Shown here piece after piece: positions 20,645-34,474 of a stretch of DNA of 64,000 nucleotides. Origin of the DNA: Liopterus haemorrhoidalis. Its lineage: Eukaryota > Arthropoda > Insecta > Coleoptera > Dytiscidae. The notes under the pieces are model-generated. The model searched no databases and was not told the DNA's origin. It saw nothing but the letters and a program-made list of their open reading frames with translations. The stretch is taken from the NCBI GenBank assembly GCA_963971575.1, contig OZ020611.1, forward strand, positions 201,362,419-201,426,418. Direction: 5' to 3'. Both the position numbers and the translations under genes were made by a program. The stretch's first letter is position 1. Each line of letters opens with the position of its first letter.

Positions 20645-20681
20645 CGTTCGACCTTATTTGATAAGCAAATAAGGTCGAACG
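20645..20681. repeat. Perfect hairpin, 16-bp arms and 5-nt loop
   Basis: CGTTCGACCTTATTTG, loop ATAAG, then the exact reverse complement. Its role is unknown; it may be a collapsed foldback element. Confidence 0.9.
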
Positions 20682-20854
20682 ATTTTCAAATTAAACTGTA
20701 TATGTGAGTTTTTCGAAAGAAAATTTATCTTAGTTTTCGAATGTTTTAAAGGGGGTAATACGAAAATTTGAGTATATAATAGCAACGTGAATTCTGTACT
20801 GTTATATGCCTGTGCGACATGGTTGGTTAATGAAACCAATAAACAAGTCATATA

Positions 20855-21335
20855 CAGGCTGACCAAGACTAATGGTTTCACCCAGAGTATCAGGGTTTTA
20901 ACATCTTTTCTTCGGGCTCCGGGTTTTGATATAAAATATCTGGGTTACGCTAATTTTATCTAAAATTAATGTAAATGGTTTATAGCAATGAAAATAACAT
21001 AGTTACGTTTCATATAATCATCGCAAATCTCGCGCGTAGTATCTGCCTATATCTCACTCTTTCTATTTCCGATCACGCCAAAGGTTAAAGCCGATTAGCT
21101 GGATAGATAGAGCCTGCAGCAGTCGCCGACTGTGTGCTTGTTCTGTAACTGCTGCACTCGGAGTATCAACTGTCAGCCGGTAGTGCGAGTCAGACAGCAG
21201 AACAGTGACGATTGATGATCGATGGACGTTGTTAATGTTTTAGAAAATAAAAGCAAAATTGAATAAAATATACTGTATGTTCGATTTTTTTTTTTCAATC
21301 TTTGGGTTTACCTAAACTGAAATCTGGTCACCCTG
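20855..21335. mobile_element. hAT element, 481 bp, perfect duplication GTCATATA
   Basis: Ends CAGGCTGACCA and TGGTCACCCTG (10 of 11 inverted). GTCATATA flanks at 20847-20854 and 21336-21343. The interior has no transposase coding that I can see. Confidence 0.9.
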
Positions 21336-21343
21336 GTCATATA

Positions 21344-22040
21344 CCTTGTTTACATGCACTCTTACTCTTGGAGTTAGGAAAGAGCATTATTTTACACATG
21401 CATATAAACGGTCATAACTTTCAATTTAATTGAAAATCAAACGAACTCCAGGTTTAACGTAATTCATTTGTGTAATGTGTATTAGTGATTTAACACCCGA
21501 AGTTAAAGTCATGTAAACGCTTAATACCGTTTTAAAGTCCTACCAACATTAGGAATTACATATTTTATCCCTTTCATAACAAAAATGTGTATATAAGTGT
21601 TTTCATATAATCTAAAATGGGAAACAATAACTTGGTTACTTTGGTCGTGTTTTTTTAAAATTATATTCATCAGTTAGGTAAATGAAATTTGGATGTGAAT
21701 GATGAACGTGAAAATAATTTTGAGAATAGTAATGTCTAGAAGAAGATTATTACAGTTTTCCAAAAGAAAGATTGAACCCATAAGGTAATAGGAGGATCGA
21801 CGACCGAAAAATACATGAGAAAGGAACCACAGCACAGTGGAAAAGGAACTGCGTGAAATGGGAAAATCCTGGGGCGAAACTAATTTTAGAGGACCTTTGC
21901 TCCTTTTGAGGAGTTGTAGGAACTAGTATATATATAATAGGAGTACTAAAATAATAAATATGTAATACCATGTAACAACTTAATGAATTGAGGTGCTTTA
22001 AACGTAGGTAGCAACCATAAATAAATGTATTATCTAAAAA
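21344..22040. other. AT-rich interval without recognised features
   Basis: No supported gene. The region borders family R copy b. Confidence 0.4.
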
Positions 22041-22890
22041 AATTGATGTGAAGTGTGAATATTCACACTTTTCAGGGTTTCGCAGGTATATAATAAGTGA
22101 AGGCGGTATGCTGAGTGTGTAGGACAAATTTTACTTTGTAGTAATCACGGCAAAATGAACGATATTTTTAAAATAATTTATCGTCTGTTAATCATATAAT
22201 AAGATAATTATTAAATTTACGCTCTTAAAAATTAAATACAACATTTGTCAAAATATAACTAGAATTTTTACAAAATAATTTCAACATAATAAAAATGCAA
22301 AAAAAAAACAGAAAAAATAAATTTCACTCAGTACTCGAACTCGAAACCCTTCGTTTACCAGCGAATTTTAGCTTACGACACCAGTGCTCTAACCAATAAC
22401 GCCATCGTACGCCTTACATGAGAGTGTCTTACATTGGTATAACTTTTGTACTTTGTGAACCAAAAACCACAAAAAATGCGTTATTTTCCGAAAACATAAT
22501 CTGATCAAAAATTCCTGTTGTACTATTTCGGTTCACACCAATATACATTACTTAGAATTTTTTTAGATTTTTAGTTTAAATCATCTGGGCTACAGGGTGT
22601 GGGACAAAATTTTTTTTGCACAATTTTGGCAAAAATCGCATCAAAATAATTTATTTTTCAAAAATAAAAATTTGATCGTTAATCCACGTACTAAGGGCTT
22701 TCATTTGATACCCTACTCATAATTTTAAAAAAATATTTTTGTTTTCGATGAGCACATATTTGTTTATATTTTTAGGGGGGTATGTTTTTTAGATGTTTTA
22801 GTATTTTTCCTATGTGCGGGTCAAAGAGTTGTATAAGCATGCCAAATTTCAACTCTCTAGGTTTAGCCGTTTGGCTACAATTTTTACCGA

Positions 22891-22932
<42 letters not shown>

Positions 22933-22981
22933 GACAAAATGACGGTATAAGGGTTTTTTGGTCATACCTACAAAACCCTAA
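22041..22981 (-). repeat. Family R copy b (minus), with GTCT array and tRNA-like cassette
   Basis: Read on the minus strand it begins AGGGTTTTGTAGGTATGACC. It passes a (GTCT)n array of about 44 bp (about 22890-22933) and GTAGCCAAACGGC. It ends GTGTGAATATTCACAC then TTCACATCAA. A tRNA-like cassette lies at 22325-22415, nearly identical to that of copy f at 44.8 kb. Confidence 0.88.
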
Positions 22982-23107
22982 AAATGATTTTTGAAAAATT
23001 AATGTGATGTGTGAATTTCACATTTCAGAGTTCTAACGCAGTATGTATCTAATATGTATTAAAAAGAATAAATAAAACACAATATAAATAAATAACAAAA
23101 AAAGAAA

Positions 23108-23510
23108 TTATGCACAGACAAACACAACTAAATTAAAACAAAAGTGTTCTAAAAACTGAACAGGCGCAAGGTGACGATAAGAGGCTGAAAAGGGACCAGT
23201 TACCAAGATAAATAACACATTAAAATAAATCCGAAAACTGCAGATATAAAACAATAAATTCGATTCTCTCAGGAAGAGAATCAGCCTGTCCATAAGTACT
23301 CCGCTGTCCCCTAAAGCAACTGACAGAACATAGCACAGCCCTTACCTTAGGGTGAGCCCTGATATCCTCGAACTTCATACACTGACTTAAATTATGTAAC
23401 TCAGACAAATCTGTGTTACATGTCTTACAAATCTTCACCTTGAAGGAGTAGTCCATGGGTCCACCTACATGTGCAGGCGTGTAATGGCGGTTTACTCCCT
23501 GCGGTTAATC
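23108..23510 (-). pseudogene. Possible LINE ORF2 C-terminal fragment with a Cys/His knuckle
   Basis: The minus strand reads GVNRHYTPAHVGG and then CKTCNTDLSELHNLSQC, a CX2C-X8-H-X4-C knuckle like those at the end of Jockey/R1-type ORF2 proteins. There is no RT or RNase H beside it. A host zinc-knuckle protein cannot be ruled out. Confidence 0.3.
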
Positions 23511-23559
23511 CTGCAGGAAGAACCTTATGTTGTTATGAACCTTTAGTTTAACGTGTCCC

Positions 23560-25220
23560 TTAATCTGTGTCAACTTCACATTTTATATGCTATTCCATTC
23601 ATATTGCCATTTGGCTAACATCAGATGTTTCAGATGACTATGTGTCATCTGGAAATATGAAACTAACATTAATTATGGGAGGTAGCTTTTACAGCTACAT
23701 CAGCCGCTTCATTGCCCTTTTTTGTTGCTTACATTGCGTAATAGTAGCACATAATAATAATTGAAATAATAGTGTTAATAGTTCTAGGTCCCAGATCTGA
23801 TTTGTCTGCACACTTTGTTTATTATATTTAGCTATGATTGGTCAGTATTTTGGGCCCCTTTGTTGCGTTTCTGTCGGTAACGTCCGCCTGGACAATGGGC
23901 ACGTCATGTAAACTTATCTTTTATAATACAGAAACAATAAAACACAATTTCTATCTACGCGCAGTTTTTTTTCGTCATCGGGTCCGTAATTATCGTGTTC
24001 CGGGATGTGGGGCGGAATTATTGATTTTTTTTTCGGGGCCGGACCCGATGCTATTGTTTAACTGGGGCCCGGGCTCTCTCTCTCTCTCTCGGCGCCCCTG
24101 GCAATACATATATTCAAACATATATAACTATAATTTGACGACTACAAATTTTACTTAAAAAAAAGAGACAACTACAAGGGGTCGGGAACAGCAGTTTGTA
24201 ATCGGGAAAATTCGCTATAAATTTGCTGCTGACGTGCAAAGCAAATGGCCAATTACTGTGACCTCACTCTATGAACTAATATGAAGACAAATATAAACTA
24301 ATTATAACAAGGTTTCTGCAATTTTTTTGTAACTTAATCATTTATGATTCCATATTAATAATACATTTTTTGTTTAAAAATTTATGTAACATTATTATTT
24401 GCCATCTTCTACGTCATAAGTACATATGTTTTTCATTTCAAGATGAATATTTGCTTTATATCACTCGAGACGAAAATATAGGTCACTCTTATTTATTTTT
24501 AAAATGTATTGTTTACGTTTCAGGTGTACAAAACGCTTGAAGCTAGATCTTATTTGTTTTGGAGTATTCATTTTAAAAAGTAATATGCAGCCATATCAAA
24601 AACCCGAAGGTATTTATCCCAGATTTACGGAATAAAAGAAAAATCTATGAATTACAACTCTTCCATATTATATAAAAGGTTAATTGGAATTTATGACGAA
24701 ATTTTGAAAATTTTAAAAAATTCCAAAATTTTGTCCATGGGTATTTGGCAGAAAAGTTAGTCAAGCATCTTGTACTATATAGGTAGAAGAAAACGATTAT
24801 TTTACAAAACCGAAATAAAAAGTCGTAAGTTTTTATGCACAAAAACCTCGAAAAAACTTTATGGTAGCAATAGGTGATAATTTTAGATCTCTTGTTTTAG
24901 TTTTAGATTATGTCCACGCGGTGCGCTGTTGAGACAGTGAATATAGTATGGACATATCTGTTGAGAATTTGCCAGTGGTGTTGCGATATCTGGATGTAGG
25001 TCTCCCCGAGATCTGCACTGGGTTGGCAAGTTCAAAATTTCAAGGCGTTGTTAATAGCTGAGATGTCAAAGTTCAGAAGGCATACGCGTAGCTCACCGTT
25101 GAACTCCTTCAAGAAGAAGTGTGTCACACTGTAAATACGGCGACCAAACAACAAAAGCATACGCAAATATGTGTTTTAGATTTTACGGTAAAATATAGGA
25201 CAAATTAATTAATTGTAAGT
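23560..25220. other. Gene-poor interval with a (TC)n run
   Basis: GC-rich short segments around 23842-24105 (CAGTATTTTGGGCCCC, and GGCGCCCCTGG after a CT run at 24076-24090) look like worn hAT-type ends, but no duplication was found. The rest is AT-rich with no supported gene. Confidence 0.35.
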
Positions 25221-25414
25221 GGGTATTAATTAGGGTTGCGACGAGTACTTCGGTATTCGATACTAAATTCTCTATTCGGCCGACTACTGAATAATGGAAT
25301 TATTATTTGTTATTCGACCGAATATTTGTGTATTGTTCGGCATATACTAATAAAAATGTAATAAATAAAGTTATGCAATATACACAAACCGGCAAATTTA
25401 CATCACATAAAAAT

Positions 25415-25860
25415 CTAATTATTTTTCCTGTAGTGTACATATTGTTGATATTTCTCAGGTAATCTTCTAGTACGATGTTTTTTGGAATAATGTTCAACCG
25501 GGTGGAGGTCAGGGGAACACGCTGGCCAACCCATTGTTGTTATACCCACTTGATTTAATAAGTCTGTTACACAATAGGCGACACGTAGGCGCGCATTTTC
25601 CTGCATTAGGATGAAATTTTCTACGATATATGGGGCAAAAGGTACAACAGGGTCTTGAAGAATATCTCTGATGTACCTATCTGCAGTTAACGCTCCGCCA
25701 TCAATAACCACTAACTCTGTGCGAGCTCTCAAACATATTCCACCCCATACCATAATTGAACCTACACCAAATGTAGTAGCAAAATTAAATGGAGCATTTT
25801 GTTCTCCTTGGCGTCGATACAATCTTCGTTCAAAGCTATCTAGATATAGGCTACAAAATA
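25415..25860 (-). pseudogene. Tc1-like transposase fragment (decayed)
   Basis: The minus strand encodes RLYRRQGEQNAPFNF, then FGVGSIMVWGGI, ELVVIDGGALTADRYI and VVPFAPYIVENFILMQENARLR, ending WPACSPDLHPVEH. This is the Tc1-family catalytic region (..GSVMVWGGI.., QDNARPH, SPDLNPIEH). The second catalytic Asp is Glu (QENA), HV has become LR, the first Asp segment is missing and the tail after PVEH is frameshifted. The enzyme cannot be active. No TIRs were identified. Confidence 0.85.
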
Positions 25861-25985
25861 ATGTACTACAAAAAAAAAACATAATTTTCAATCTGTTCCT
25901 TTAAATTTGCCGGTGTGTGTATGTGAATAATGAATCATTTAATACCTAATATCTTTTATATATTTTTTTACAAATAAGTACAAAA

Positions 25986-26207
25986 TTAGTAGGTACAAAA
26001 ACATAAATAGTTTACAAATATACAAAAAAATATTTTACTTATTTGTTGTATTGTACAAGTGGTAAATTGTGATAAACTTAATAAATCCACGTTTTGAGGC
26101 AATATTCTGTTGCGCCTTTCTTCGTAAACGTTTCCAACTTCAGAAAATAATCTTTCTGAATAGACTGCACTTGCTGGAGGTGGCAGAAATGTTGTTAATG
26201 ATGCCAA
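25986..26207 (-). pseudogene. hAT transposase C-terminal dimerisation domain fragment
   Basis: The minus strand has PPASAVYSERLFSEVGNVYEERR and then LPQNVDLLSLSQF. This is the conserved hAT C-terminal block (P.TS..SER.FS..G.....R..L....V..L). Everything upstream is missing, and the fragment abuts family R copy c at 26230. A worn hAT-like end (TTAGGGTTGCGACGAG) lies near 25224. Confidence 0.75.
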
Positions 26208-26229
26208 CCTCGAACATGGTGTTCTTTTT

Positions 26230-27370
<1,141 letters not shown>

Positions 27371-27581
27371 AATGGTAAAACCAAGTAAGTGTTCAATTCC
27401 GCTGAGACTGGGTTTTTATTGTCGGGTCTCTGGCTTTTATTTCATCAAAACAATTTCAAAAAGAAGAATCTTTTCGAACCTTCTTCTTCTCCAGTTCAGA
27501 GCTGTTGTGATCTTCATAATTACTAGAAGGTGAGCTTCTGTTGTTAGCGTCTCACAATACTATAATTTTGGTAGCATAACG

Positions 27582-27644
27582 CAGTGCTTCTCAACCTTTT
27601 ATGGCCTGGGACCCCCCAAATTATATAAATATTGTCTGCGGCCC

Positions 27645-27703
<59 letters not shown>

Positions 27704-28656
27704 ATATCAAGATAATGGGAACACGAGTTTTTTCGAAAAGGCGACGTTGCTCACACGTCAAAAATTTTGAACTAAAATTTATCCACAAAATTGAATGGTA
27801 GTATTGAAATTTTCCGGAAAAAAACGGAATTACAGGATATCAAGGACAATTTCGAATTTTTAAATGGAAACGTATGTAATATTGGATATCTTTGGATGGA
27901 GCTTTTCAACAACTTTTCCTTAAACATTTCTTTAATAGCTTTTACGGTTGACAAAAAAACTGTGATATTTTTAAATGACGATTACATTCCCTATATCGAC
28001 TTGAAAGTAAAGTATTTTTATTTAAAAGTGTTCAAAGTGCTTTCCATTTTAATTTAAACACATTCGCATCCTTACTCTTGTTACCTGTAGTTCGGAGAGC
28101 AATTAAAAAAATATATAATAACAAATATTGCACTTCCAAGCACAACTTAAAAATACTTGAAGTACCTCCAACGCGAACTGTTGTCAGAGAAACCCATTAA
28201 CCGACACATACAATTTATTTGACCTTGATATAGTCTACTTATAGTCTGTTTTTTTTTTTTTTTGTTAAAGCGGAACTAGATTTTCTAGTTAATTTTTATC
28301 GATTAAATGAAGCTTTTGATCATTTTGTTTACTAAAAGCCTATTTACTCATTATAAAGTTAGCTAGTGACAACTTAAACATTTGAAATAGCCTGTAGTTT
28401 AAATTAGTTGTCAAAATAAGTATATTAAGTATAAAAATAAATAAATTTTTTATTTTATTTATGTTGTGAAAGGTATATTTTTATGAATATCAATATAAGA
28501 TACTCGAATTTATAAATATGAATAAAATTTATATCTTGTAAGATTGAGTGCATTTTTATTATATTTTCATGTTTCGATCTTGTATGACTTCGCGGCCCCC
28601 CGACGAAGCCTTCACGGCCCCCCAGGGGGCCGCGGCCCCCCGGTTGAGAAACGCTG
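27582..28656. mobile_element. hAT element, 1,075 bp, perfect duplication GCATAACG
   Basis: Ends CAGTGCTTCTCAACC and GGTTGAGAAACGCTG (13 of 15 inverted), with GCATAACG at 27574-27581 and 28657-28664. Subterminal GGCCCCCC tracts are typical of this hAT group. The interior includes a (TA)n run at about 27648-27700 and a family M copy near 28226-28394. I see no recognisable transposase. Confidence 0.92.
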
Positions 28657-29221
28657 GCATAACGTACAATTTTGTGACATCCATTTATTTTTTCACGGAA
28701 AGATAACACGATATTTTAATATTTTACATACATAATTAAAAAAATTTAAATATTGAGTTACGACGATCTTCGTAGGATGGGTCGAAATGTTCTAAAAGCA
28801 TGCCATTTCTTGCTTCTGGTACATTATTTACCAAGAAAAAGGGTAAAAAACCCTATAAAATTTCATTTGATCGTGTACAGTAGCAATACTGTAAATCCTT
28901 GATGTTTTTGAATATTACTCCGTCCAAAATCCCACCCAATAATGCTACGTACTCAGCTCCCCGCTCGACGAATCCGTTTGTCCGGCACTGGACAATTCAT
29001 CCGTTCTACCGTTTTCAGCTCTACGCTCAGACGGAAGGTTTTTTTTTTTTTGCATCGTAACTAACTTCATTTGAATGTTTTGACATTTATTACTATATTC
29101 GTTATTAATATTCGAAATATTTCAAACACCATCAATTGAAATTATTAATATTGTTTATATAACAAATTTAAAAGAAATATTAGAAGACAAAATAAAAGAT
29201 TTTTAATTAAAGCAATTTATA

Positions 29222-29420
29222 AAAAAATATTGGAGCAAGGAGCATATCATAATTTGGTAGCAAAACTACTTTTAAAGGATGCGGAATTGTTTTATAATTA
29301 TTTACACATGAATAAGAACCAGTTAAGTGTTTTCTTGTTATGTAATAACAATCTTTTAAATTCTATTATTACAATGGCAAATCAAACTGAATCAGGTTCT
29401 ATTCCCTATTTGGGGTGACA
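29222..29420 (+). pseudogene. HARBI1-like (PIF/Harbinger) transposase N-terminal fragment
   Basis: The + strand reads ILEQGAYHNLVAKLLLKD and then FYNYLHMNKNQLSVFLL. This resembles the opening of insect HARBI1-type transposases (GAF..LV.EL...D...F..YLRM....). The nuclease DDE motifs are not found downstream, where stops appear. Similarity is from memory of the family pattern only. Confidence 0.4.
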
Positions 29421-30385
29421 AGTCTGTTAGACATGTCCTACAAAACATGAAAGAAACCGACAGACCTTCTGCCATGTCTTGCGACTCAATTTACAATACA
29501 ATTTCTAATTCAGACGAATGTATAATTATGTGATAACACAATAAAATTGCATGAATAATGTTTAAGATAGATTTCAAGGCAATTTCGTATGGATTTACTG
29601 CAGTACATTGCATATGTTGTCGGCAATTTCTATTCCTCTTTAATCATAAATATTCAGTGTTATTTCATAACTGTTATTAAGACATTATCATACATTATTT
29701 GCTTTTTGACCTTCCAGAATTGGATTAGGGAAAGAAATATTAACATGGTTAATAAATATTGCTTAGATTCTTGTTATAATCTTTGAATGTTTGAAAAAAC
29801 AGATAGTTCAGTTTTGATTGGAAGAGTTTGGTTATCTAAATTGCTATTTACTAATAAGGAAATTTATTAAATATGTTAAGAAAATATTATTTTTAATTCA
29901 GTAATAATTATTTAATTCGTGGTGCATAGATTTGAATTTGAGCCTGTGTTGTGAATTTCTTAATAAATATCCAAATGTATATTTTGTGATGTTTTGAGAT
30001 ATACGTGAATAAAAATTATTGTTGTTATATTTTGTGGATATCTTTCAGCTGGAGTTCAAAGGTCAGTTATCAATCCAAAACTTTGTAAAGAATTACTTTT
30101 TTAAAATATAAAACACATATTTTATTGATAATAGTTTGTTTTTCAATGTTGGATGTTGTATGATGATACCAGAATAAATTATGGCGATCTGGAGTGTTCT
30201 ACCTGGAATCCCGTATGTATTAACCTATACGAAGGGCCGGTGCGTAATTTTGTGGTGTCGGTTACAGGCAAAAAAGAGGCGTCAATTTGCTCGGCCGGGA
30301 CAAAAAAATAAAAGGAAAAACGGAAGACGAATCGAAGTGGTGACCAAAAAATAGTATATTAAAACACTAGTTTCTTAAAGTATGA

Positions 30386-30648
30386 TTTTGCCACACGCGT
30401 CGAAGTTATAAAACGAGTGGGGAAGCGACGAGTTTTCTAATCGACAGGCGCGGCAAAAAGCCTTACGGTTTTTTATACTATTTTTTCTATTTTGCTTTTT
30501 CATGCCTTATAATAGTATATTATTATATGAGCGATTATGACAGCCATTATTTACGAAGATGACGTTTGAGCCCACGAGCCGCAGACGAGTGGCGCAAATC
30601 ATCTGAGTGAATAATGGTCATAATCGCGAATGTAATACTATACTTTTT
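30386..30648. repeat. Two adjacent palindromic modules
   Basis: Module 1 (about 30386-30460) pairs TTTTGCCACACGCGTCGA with CGACAGGCGCGGCAAAA. Module 2 (about 30510-30648) pairs GCGATTATGAC with GTCATAATCGC, with the arms extended through ATAGTAT-type sequence. The piggyBac MITE lies just downstream. Confidence 0.6.
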
Positions 30649-30661
30649 CAACCCTTATTAA

Positions 30662-30837
30662 CACGTTGACTGCCACGGCAAGATTCAGGATTCTTGTCTC
30701 AGAAGTCAATTTGATATAGCCATATTATATTATAAGTCAATATCGTATTACTTGTAAAGTACTACAAGTAATCTTGTAGTCGGCGTCCTGAGTAAGAACT
30801 CTAACTACGAGAAAACTCATAATTGGCAGTCAACGTG
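30662..30837. mobile_element. piggyBac-like MITE flanked by TTAA
   Basis: CACGTTGACTGCCA and TGGCAGTCAACGTG are perfect 14-bp inverted ends. TTAA flanks at 30658-30661 and 30838-30841, the piggyBac target. It is 176 bp with no ORF. Confidence 0.9.
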
Positions 30838-31488
30838 TTAATCAAATAAATTAGACTCAAAATTGATAATTTTAATGGGAGTCCTAGCGTCATCCATGTT
30901 GCCTGCTACCATTGCAGTTGACGGCAGTTTTGGCTCCTCCCATTGGATCAGCGAGAGTGATTTATGGATATGTAGGTTTGTGATTGGCCGTCAACAGTGA
31001 ATTATGAAACCATAATTCACTGTAGTTATTTATGGGTACTATTTTTCACGAAAAATCATTGCAACATAATTAAATAGGTGTGGAAAAAATAATAAATTTG
31101 TATTCTATAATCAAACAACATCCCCGATTAGGGAATTTGGTATGTGAATATAGCGGTTAGTCAGACTGGGTTAATAGATTTATATTTTTATATTTTTCAA
31201 GGTAGCTATCAATTATGTTTTATAAAATTTGCAGGATATTGTACCAATTTTACCAATTTTATGAAATAAAATGTTTAGGGTCATAATGAAACTCATAACA
31301 TTCAATTCAATTTCATAATGACTATTATGAATGCAAAATAGAAAAAGCATATTTAAATTACCGCGGGGCCGCTCAAAACGTGGGATGTGGTTTAGGCCCT
31401 GCCCTTACGTATACAGCCGATTTTTAGGAATTTCAATAAATGACCAAGAAACGAAAAAAAATTTCTTTTGGGCGTTGTTATGTAATGC

Positions 31489-32825
31489 AGGGCCGGCGCT
31501 GGGTTTTTGGCGACCCTAGGCAAGACATAATTCGGTAAGTTACTGTAAGCACATAGATAAAATACTAAATCAATATAAAATAAATAAAGACAAAAAAATT
31601 AAAAAATTCTGAACGAAAAAAATAATGAATTTTCAAAAAAAATAGATAGTTTTTTAAATTCTAGTAAGCTTCAAATGACACTCCTTGAAGCCTAAATTAA
31701 CGAACTTAAATAAGTTTTAAAAATTTGTTATTTTCACGAGATTACTGCTAGAAAAATTTAGAGGGGTGAAGCTCGTTTAAAAATTTTAAAAATTCAATTT
31801 AATGCATATTGTTGTAAACCTGAATCGACACTCGGAATTTTTCGAATTTGTATTGTTTAAAAATTTATTTTATTTTGTAGATGCAATGTAGGATATTAAA
31901 CGGAATATATTAACGCCTAGATTAACGAATAAAAAATAACGTTTTAGAAAATCTTTTTTTTTTGACTCATTTATTTTTGTCAAATATCCGCAAGAAAATG
32001 TTGAGCTTATTTCCAAAACGACTCTTGTCCATTTTTCAAAAGTTGAAAGCGACCAGCAGAGCCCTAGCAATGTTTTGGCGCCCTTGGCAAATAAAATAAA
32101 TTGATAAAATTTACTTCCTCAAATACAAGTGAAGTGCAAAAAGCAAGGCCCTCAACTCCCAAATACAAGTGAAGAGCAACAAAAAAAAGTCCTTACCTCC
32201 CAAATACAAGTAAAGAGCAAAAACCAAAAAAAATCCTCACCTCCCAAATACAAGTAAAGAACAAAAAAAAGGTCCTCATCTCCCAAATACAAATGAGGAA
32301 CAAAACAAAAATTTCACCGGCAATGGCGCCCCTCATTAGGCCTGCGCCCTTGTCAAACCTCGCGTCTCTGGCAAATACCCCGTCGCAATCCCGTTGCTAC
32401 GGTTCTGGCGACCACTAAAAACGATTATTGCAATTATAAATTACTTAAAATCAGTTCTTTTTTTAAATCCGCCATTTATTTAAAGGTTTCTAGGTCGGTT
32501 TGGTAAGAAGTTACGTTTTTTGTTTTTAATTGGGGCATTAATGTTGCCAATAAAATTAATTTTTATAAAATTGGATAAGAGACGTTTTGGAAATAAGCTC
32601 CTCAAATGTTCTCTAAAGATAAATATATATTTTTTAAAATTCAGTGTAGGACCTCAAATGAGAGTTCTTGACGCGTAGATTAACGAACATAAATTCATTA
32701 ATTCATTTTTAGTTTGATGTAATTTTTCCCAAAAATGTGCAAAAAGAAATTTCGCTTCCACCCTATTTCCCAGCAAGCTTGTTTAAAAATCTCAGAAAAA
32801 ATAAAGTAATGCACATTGATGTTGT
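31489..32825. repeat. Worn composite: hAT-like end plus old family R pieces
   Basis: CAGGGCCGGCGCTGGG at about 31489 looks like a hAT end without a partner. About 31660-31850 and 32640-32825 match the middle of family R (TCAAATGA, GATTAACGAA, CACATTGATG) with many changes. The minisatellite element at 32057-32370 sits between them. Confidence 0.45.
32057..32370. mobile_element. hAT-like element carrying the minisatellite in reverse
   Basis: Ends CAGAGCCCTAG and CGCGTCTCTG. The flanking 8-mers agree at only about half their positions. It contains about five reversed units (GGTCCTCACCTCCCAAATAC then AAGTGAAGAGC), the same unit as at 15.98, 16.75 and 17.32 kb. Confidence 0.5.
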
Positions 32826-32831
32826 AATGGA

Positions 32832-33310
32832 GTTTTTTTTATTTTAAAAAATTTAATTTACGGAGCCTCAACAACTAAGGTTATTGGCACCCGGTACATT
32901 AAATTATTACATTATTAATTTATATAAATTTATTTAACATTATATTTTGTTGTAGAGGTGGCAATCTTTGAAGTATTTTATTATGTTTACTTCAACTTGA
33001 TGTTCATTCTTCAGAGCTTCATTTAGCGTTGATGATATATTGTTTCATTCTTTGTATGTGATACTTTTCACATTCTATCAGTATATGGCTAACAGTGATT
33101 TATTTATCACAGATGTTGCATTCTGGTGGAATGGTGTTTTTGATGCGATAAGTTTTTCAAAAAATATTTTGACAATTTTTTTAATGCAGTCGATTAAATT
33201 AACGGACGAAAAATGTCTTGTGAGAACATGGCGTGTTGCTGGTCTGAGTACATCCTGACGTTCAGTTTGTCTCGTGTATCCAATTTTCTTCTGTAAACTT
33301 TATTCTTCAT
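32832..33310 (-). pseudogene. 3' end of a Jockey-like LINE (decayed)
   Basis: The minus strand reads PPECNICDK, a stop, then ITVSHILIECEKYH, a CX2C..H..C knuckle as at the end of ORF2 in the 41.5-kb LINE. Its 3' tail (GTACCGGGTGCCAATAACCT..) closely matches the tail of that LINE (GTACCGAGTGCTAATAGCCT..) and ends in an A-rich run (T-rich on +, about 32832). It therefore belongs to the same family, inverted and with stops. Confidence 0.65.
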
Positions 33311-33329
33311 CCATCCCTATAAAAAAAAA

Positions 33330-34470
33330 AAAAAAAACGGGGTTGGGTCTCGAGATCTTAGTGGCCAGGTAATGATAGTAATTTCAAATAGCTCTATCTT
33401 TCGGAAACCGTTTGGAATAGGAAACACGTTGGTATAATTTTATTTTTTTGCTTAAAATGTCTGATACCAACGGCTCCCAGAATAATGACCTTTCCTTCTG
33501 GAACACCTGTATAATACATTGCATACATACATTTTGTAACAGTACCTGTTAACAGTGCTGGAGGCTACGCATTGAGATTTCGTTTCCTGAGATCTCGTGG
33601 TTTTCGAGTATCATCCGTTCCACCGCTACCTTTCAGTGCCATGTACTCCTCCCCCAAGTTCTCGATGATGAACACAGTGTAATTGTGTTTTTAATTTATT
33701 TTACCAAGTTCCCTACAGTTCTCTTTGTATAAGGAGGTATGCAACACCATCTTGTCTATAGCGTTGAATGCTGCTTTCTTCCAATAATGGATTTTCCGCT
33801 ATTCATCCAGTCCGAAACGTTGAAAAAATAGTATCCTTTCGTTAAATAGAACATTTTTTTTTTGGACATCGGTCTAATTTTCGTTGCCCTGAGCAGTTTT
33901 GCACTCGCTCGTATCTGGAACTAGTCCTGCTTCCGAGAAATACTGGACTTCCTTCATCGATAGAAATTTCCGGTCGCTGGAAAATTGCTGTTTTTCTTAC
34001 CTTAATTAAGTATAATTTGTAAGACTTTCTTAGAATTCTGTAGACCTTTTATGGCGAATTGGGGATGTTTAACACGATGCAACATAACATAAACTTTTTC
34101 AAACGGTAATTGTATTTGTAATTAGTTAGCAATGTTTCTTCCGTATTATTCTGTATTTTTCTGAGAAAAATCTTATCACTATAAAATAAATAAATATTGT
34201 TATTAGCCATTAATATTTTGATTAGGGTTTCTAAATTCCGGACATTTTTGAATCTTCGGTAAATCGCATATCCCAGGAATTCCCGAAGTTATCTTTAATT
34301 TTCGTAGATCAGCAGTAATAACGTCTGTAATACAGCGGTTACCAATTTATTTCACTCACGGAACCCTTTCCACGTCGTTTAAAAATTATGGAACCCTGAT
34401 GATTTTTACTTACTTAATAGTTGAGCCTATTTACCATCCTCTCGTGCAGGCTTTTTTTGAGTTTGAATTT
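33330..34470. other. Interval without recognised genes
   Basis: It starts with an A(17) tract near 33317-33333. The sequence around 33340-33500 (CTCTATCTTTCGG.., CTTCTGGAACACCTGTATAA) looks repetitive, but I cannot assign it. Confidence 0.35.
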
Positions 34471-34474
34471 TATT

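Noticed and set aside
22325..22415. A functional tRNA gene on the minus strand
   Set aside because: Box A and B are recognisable, but the acceptor and T stems do not pair and the segment lies inside a repeat; I treat it as tRNA-like only.
27601..27801. ORF with IYIYIY repeats
   Set aside because: This is the (TA)n run inside the hAT element.
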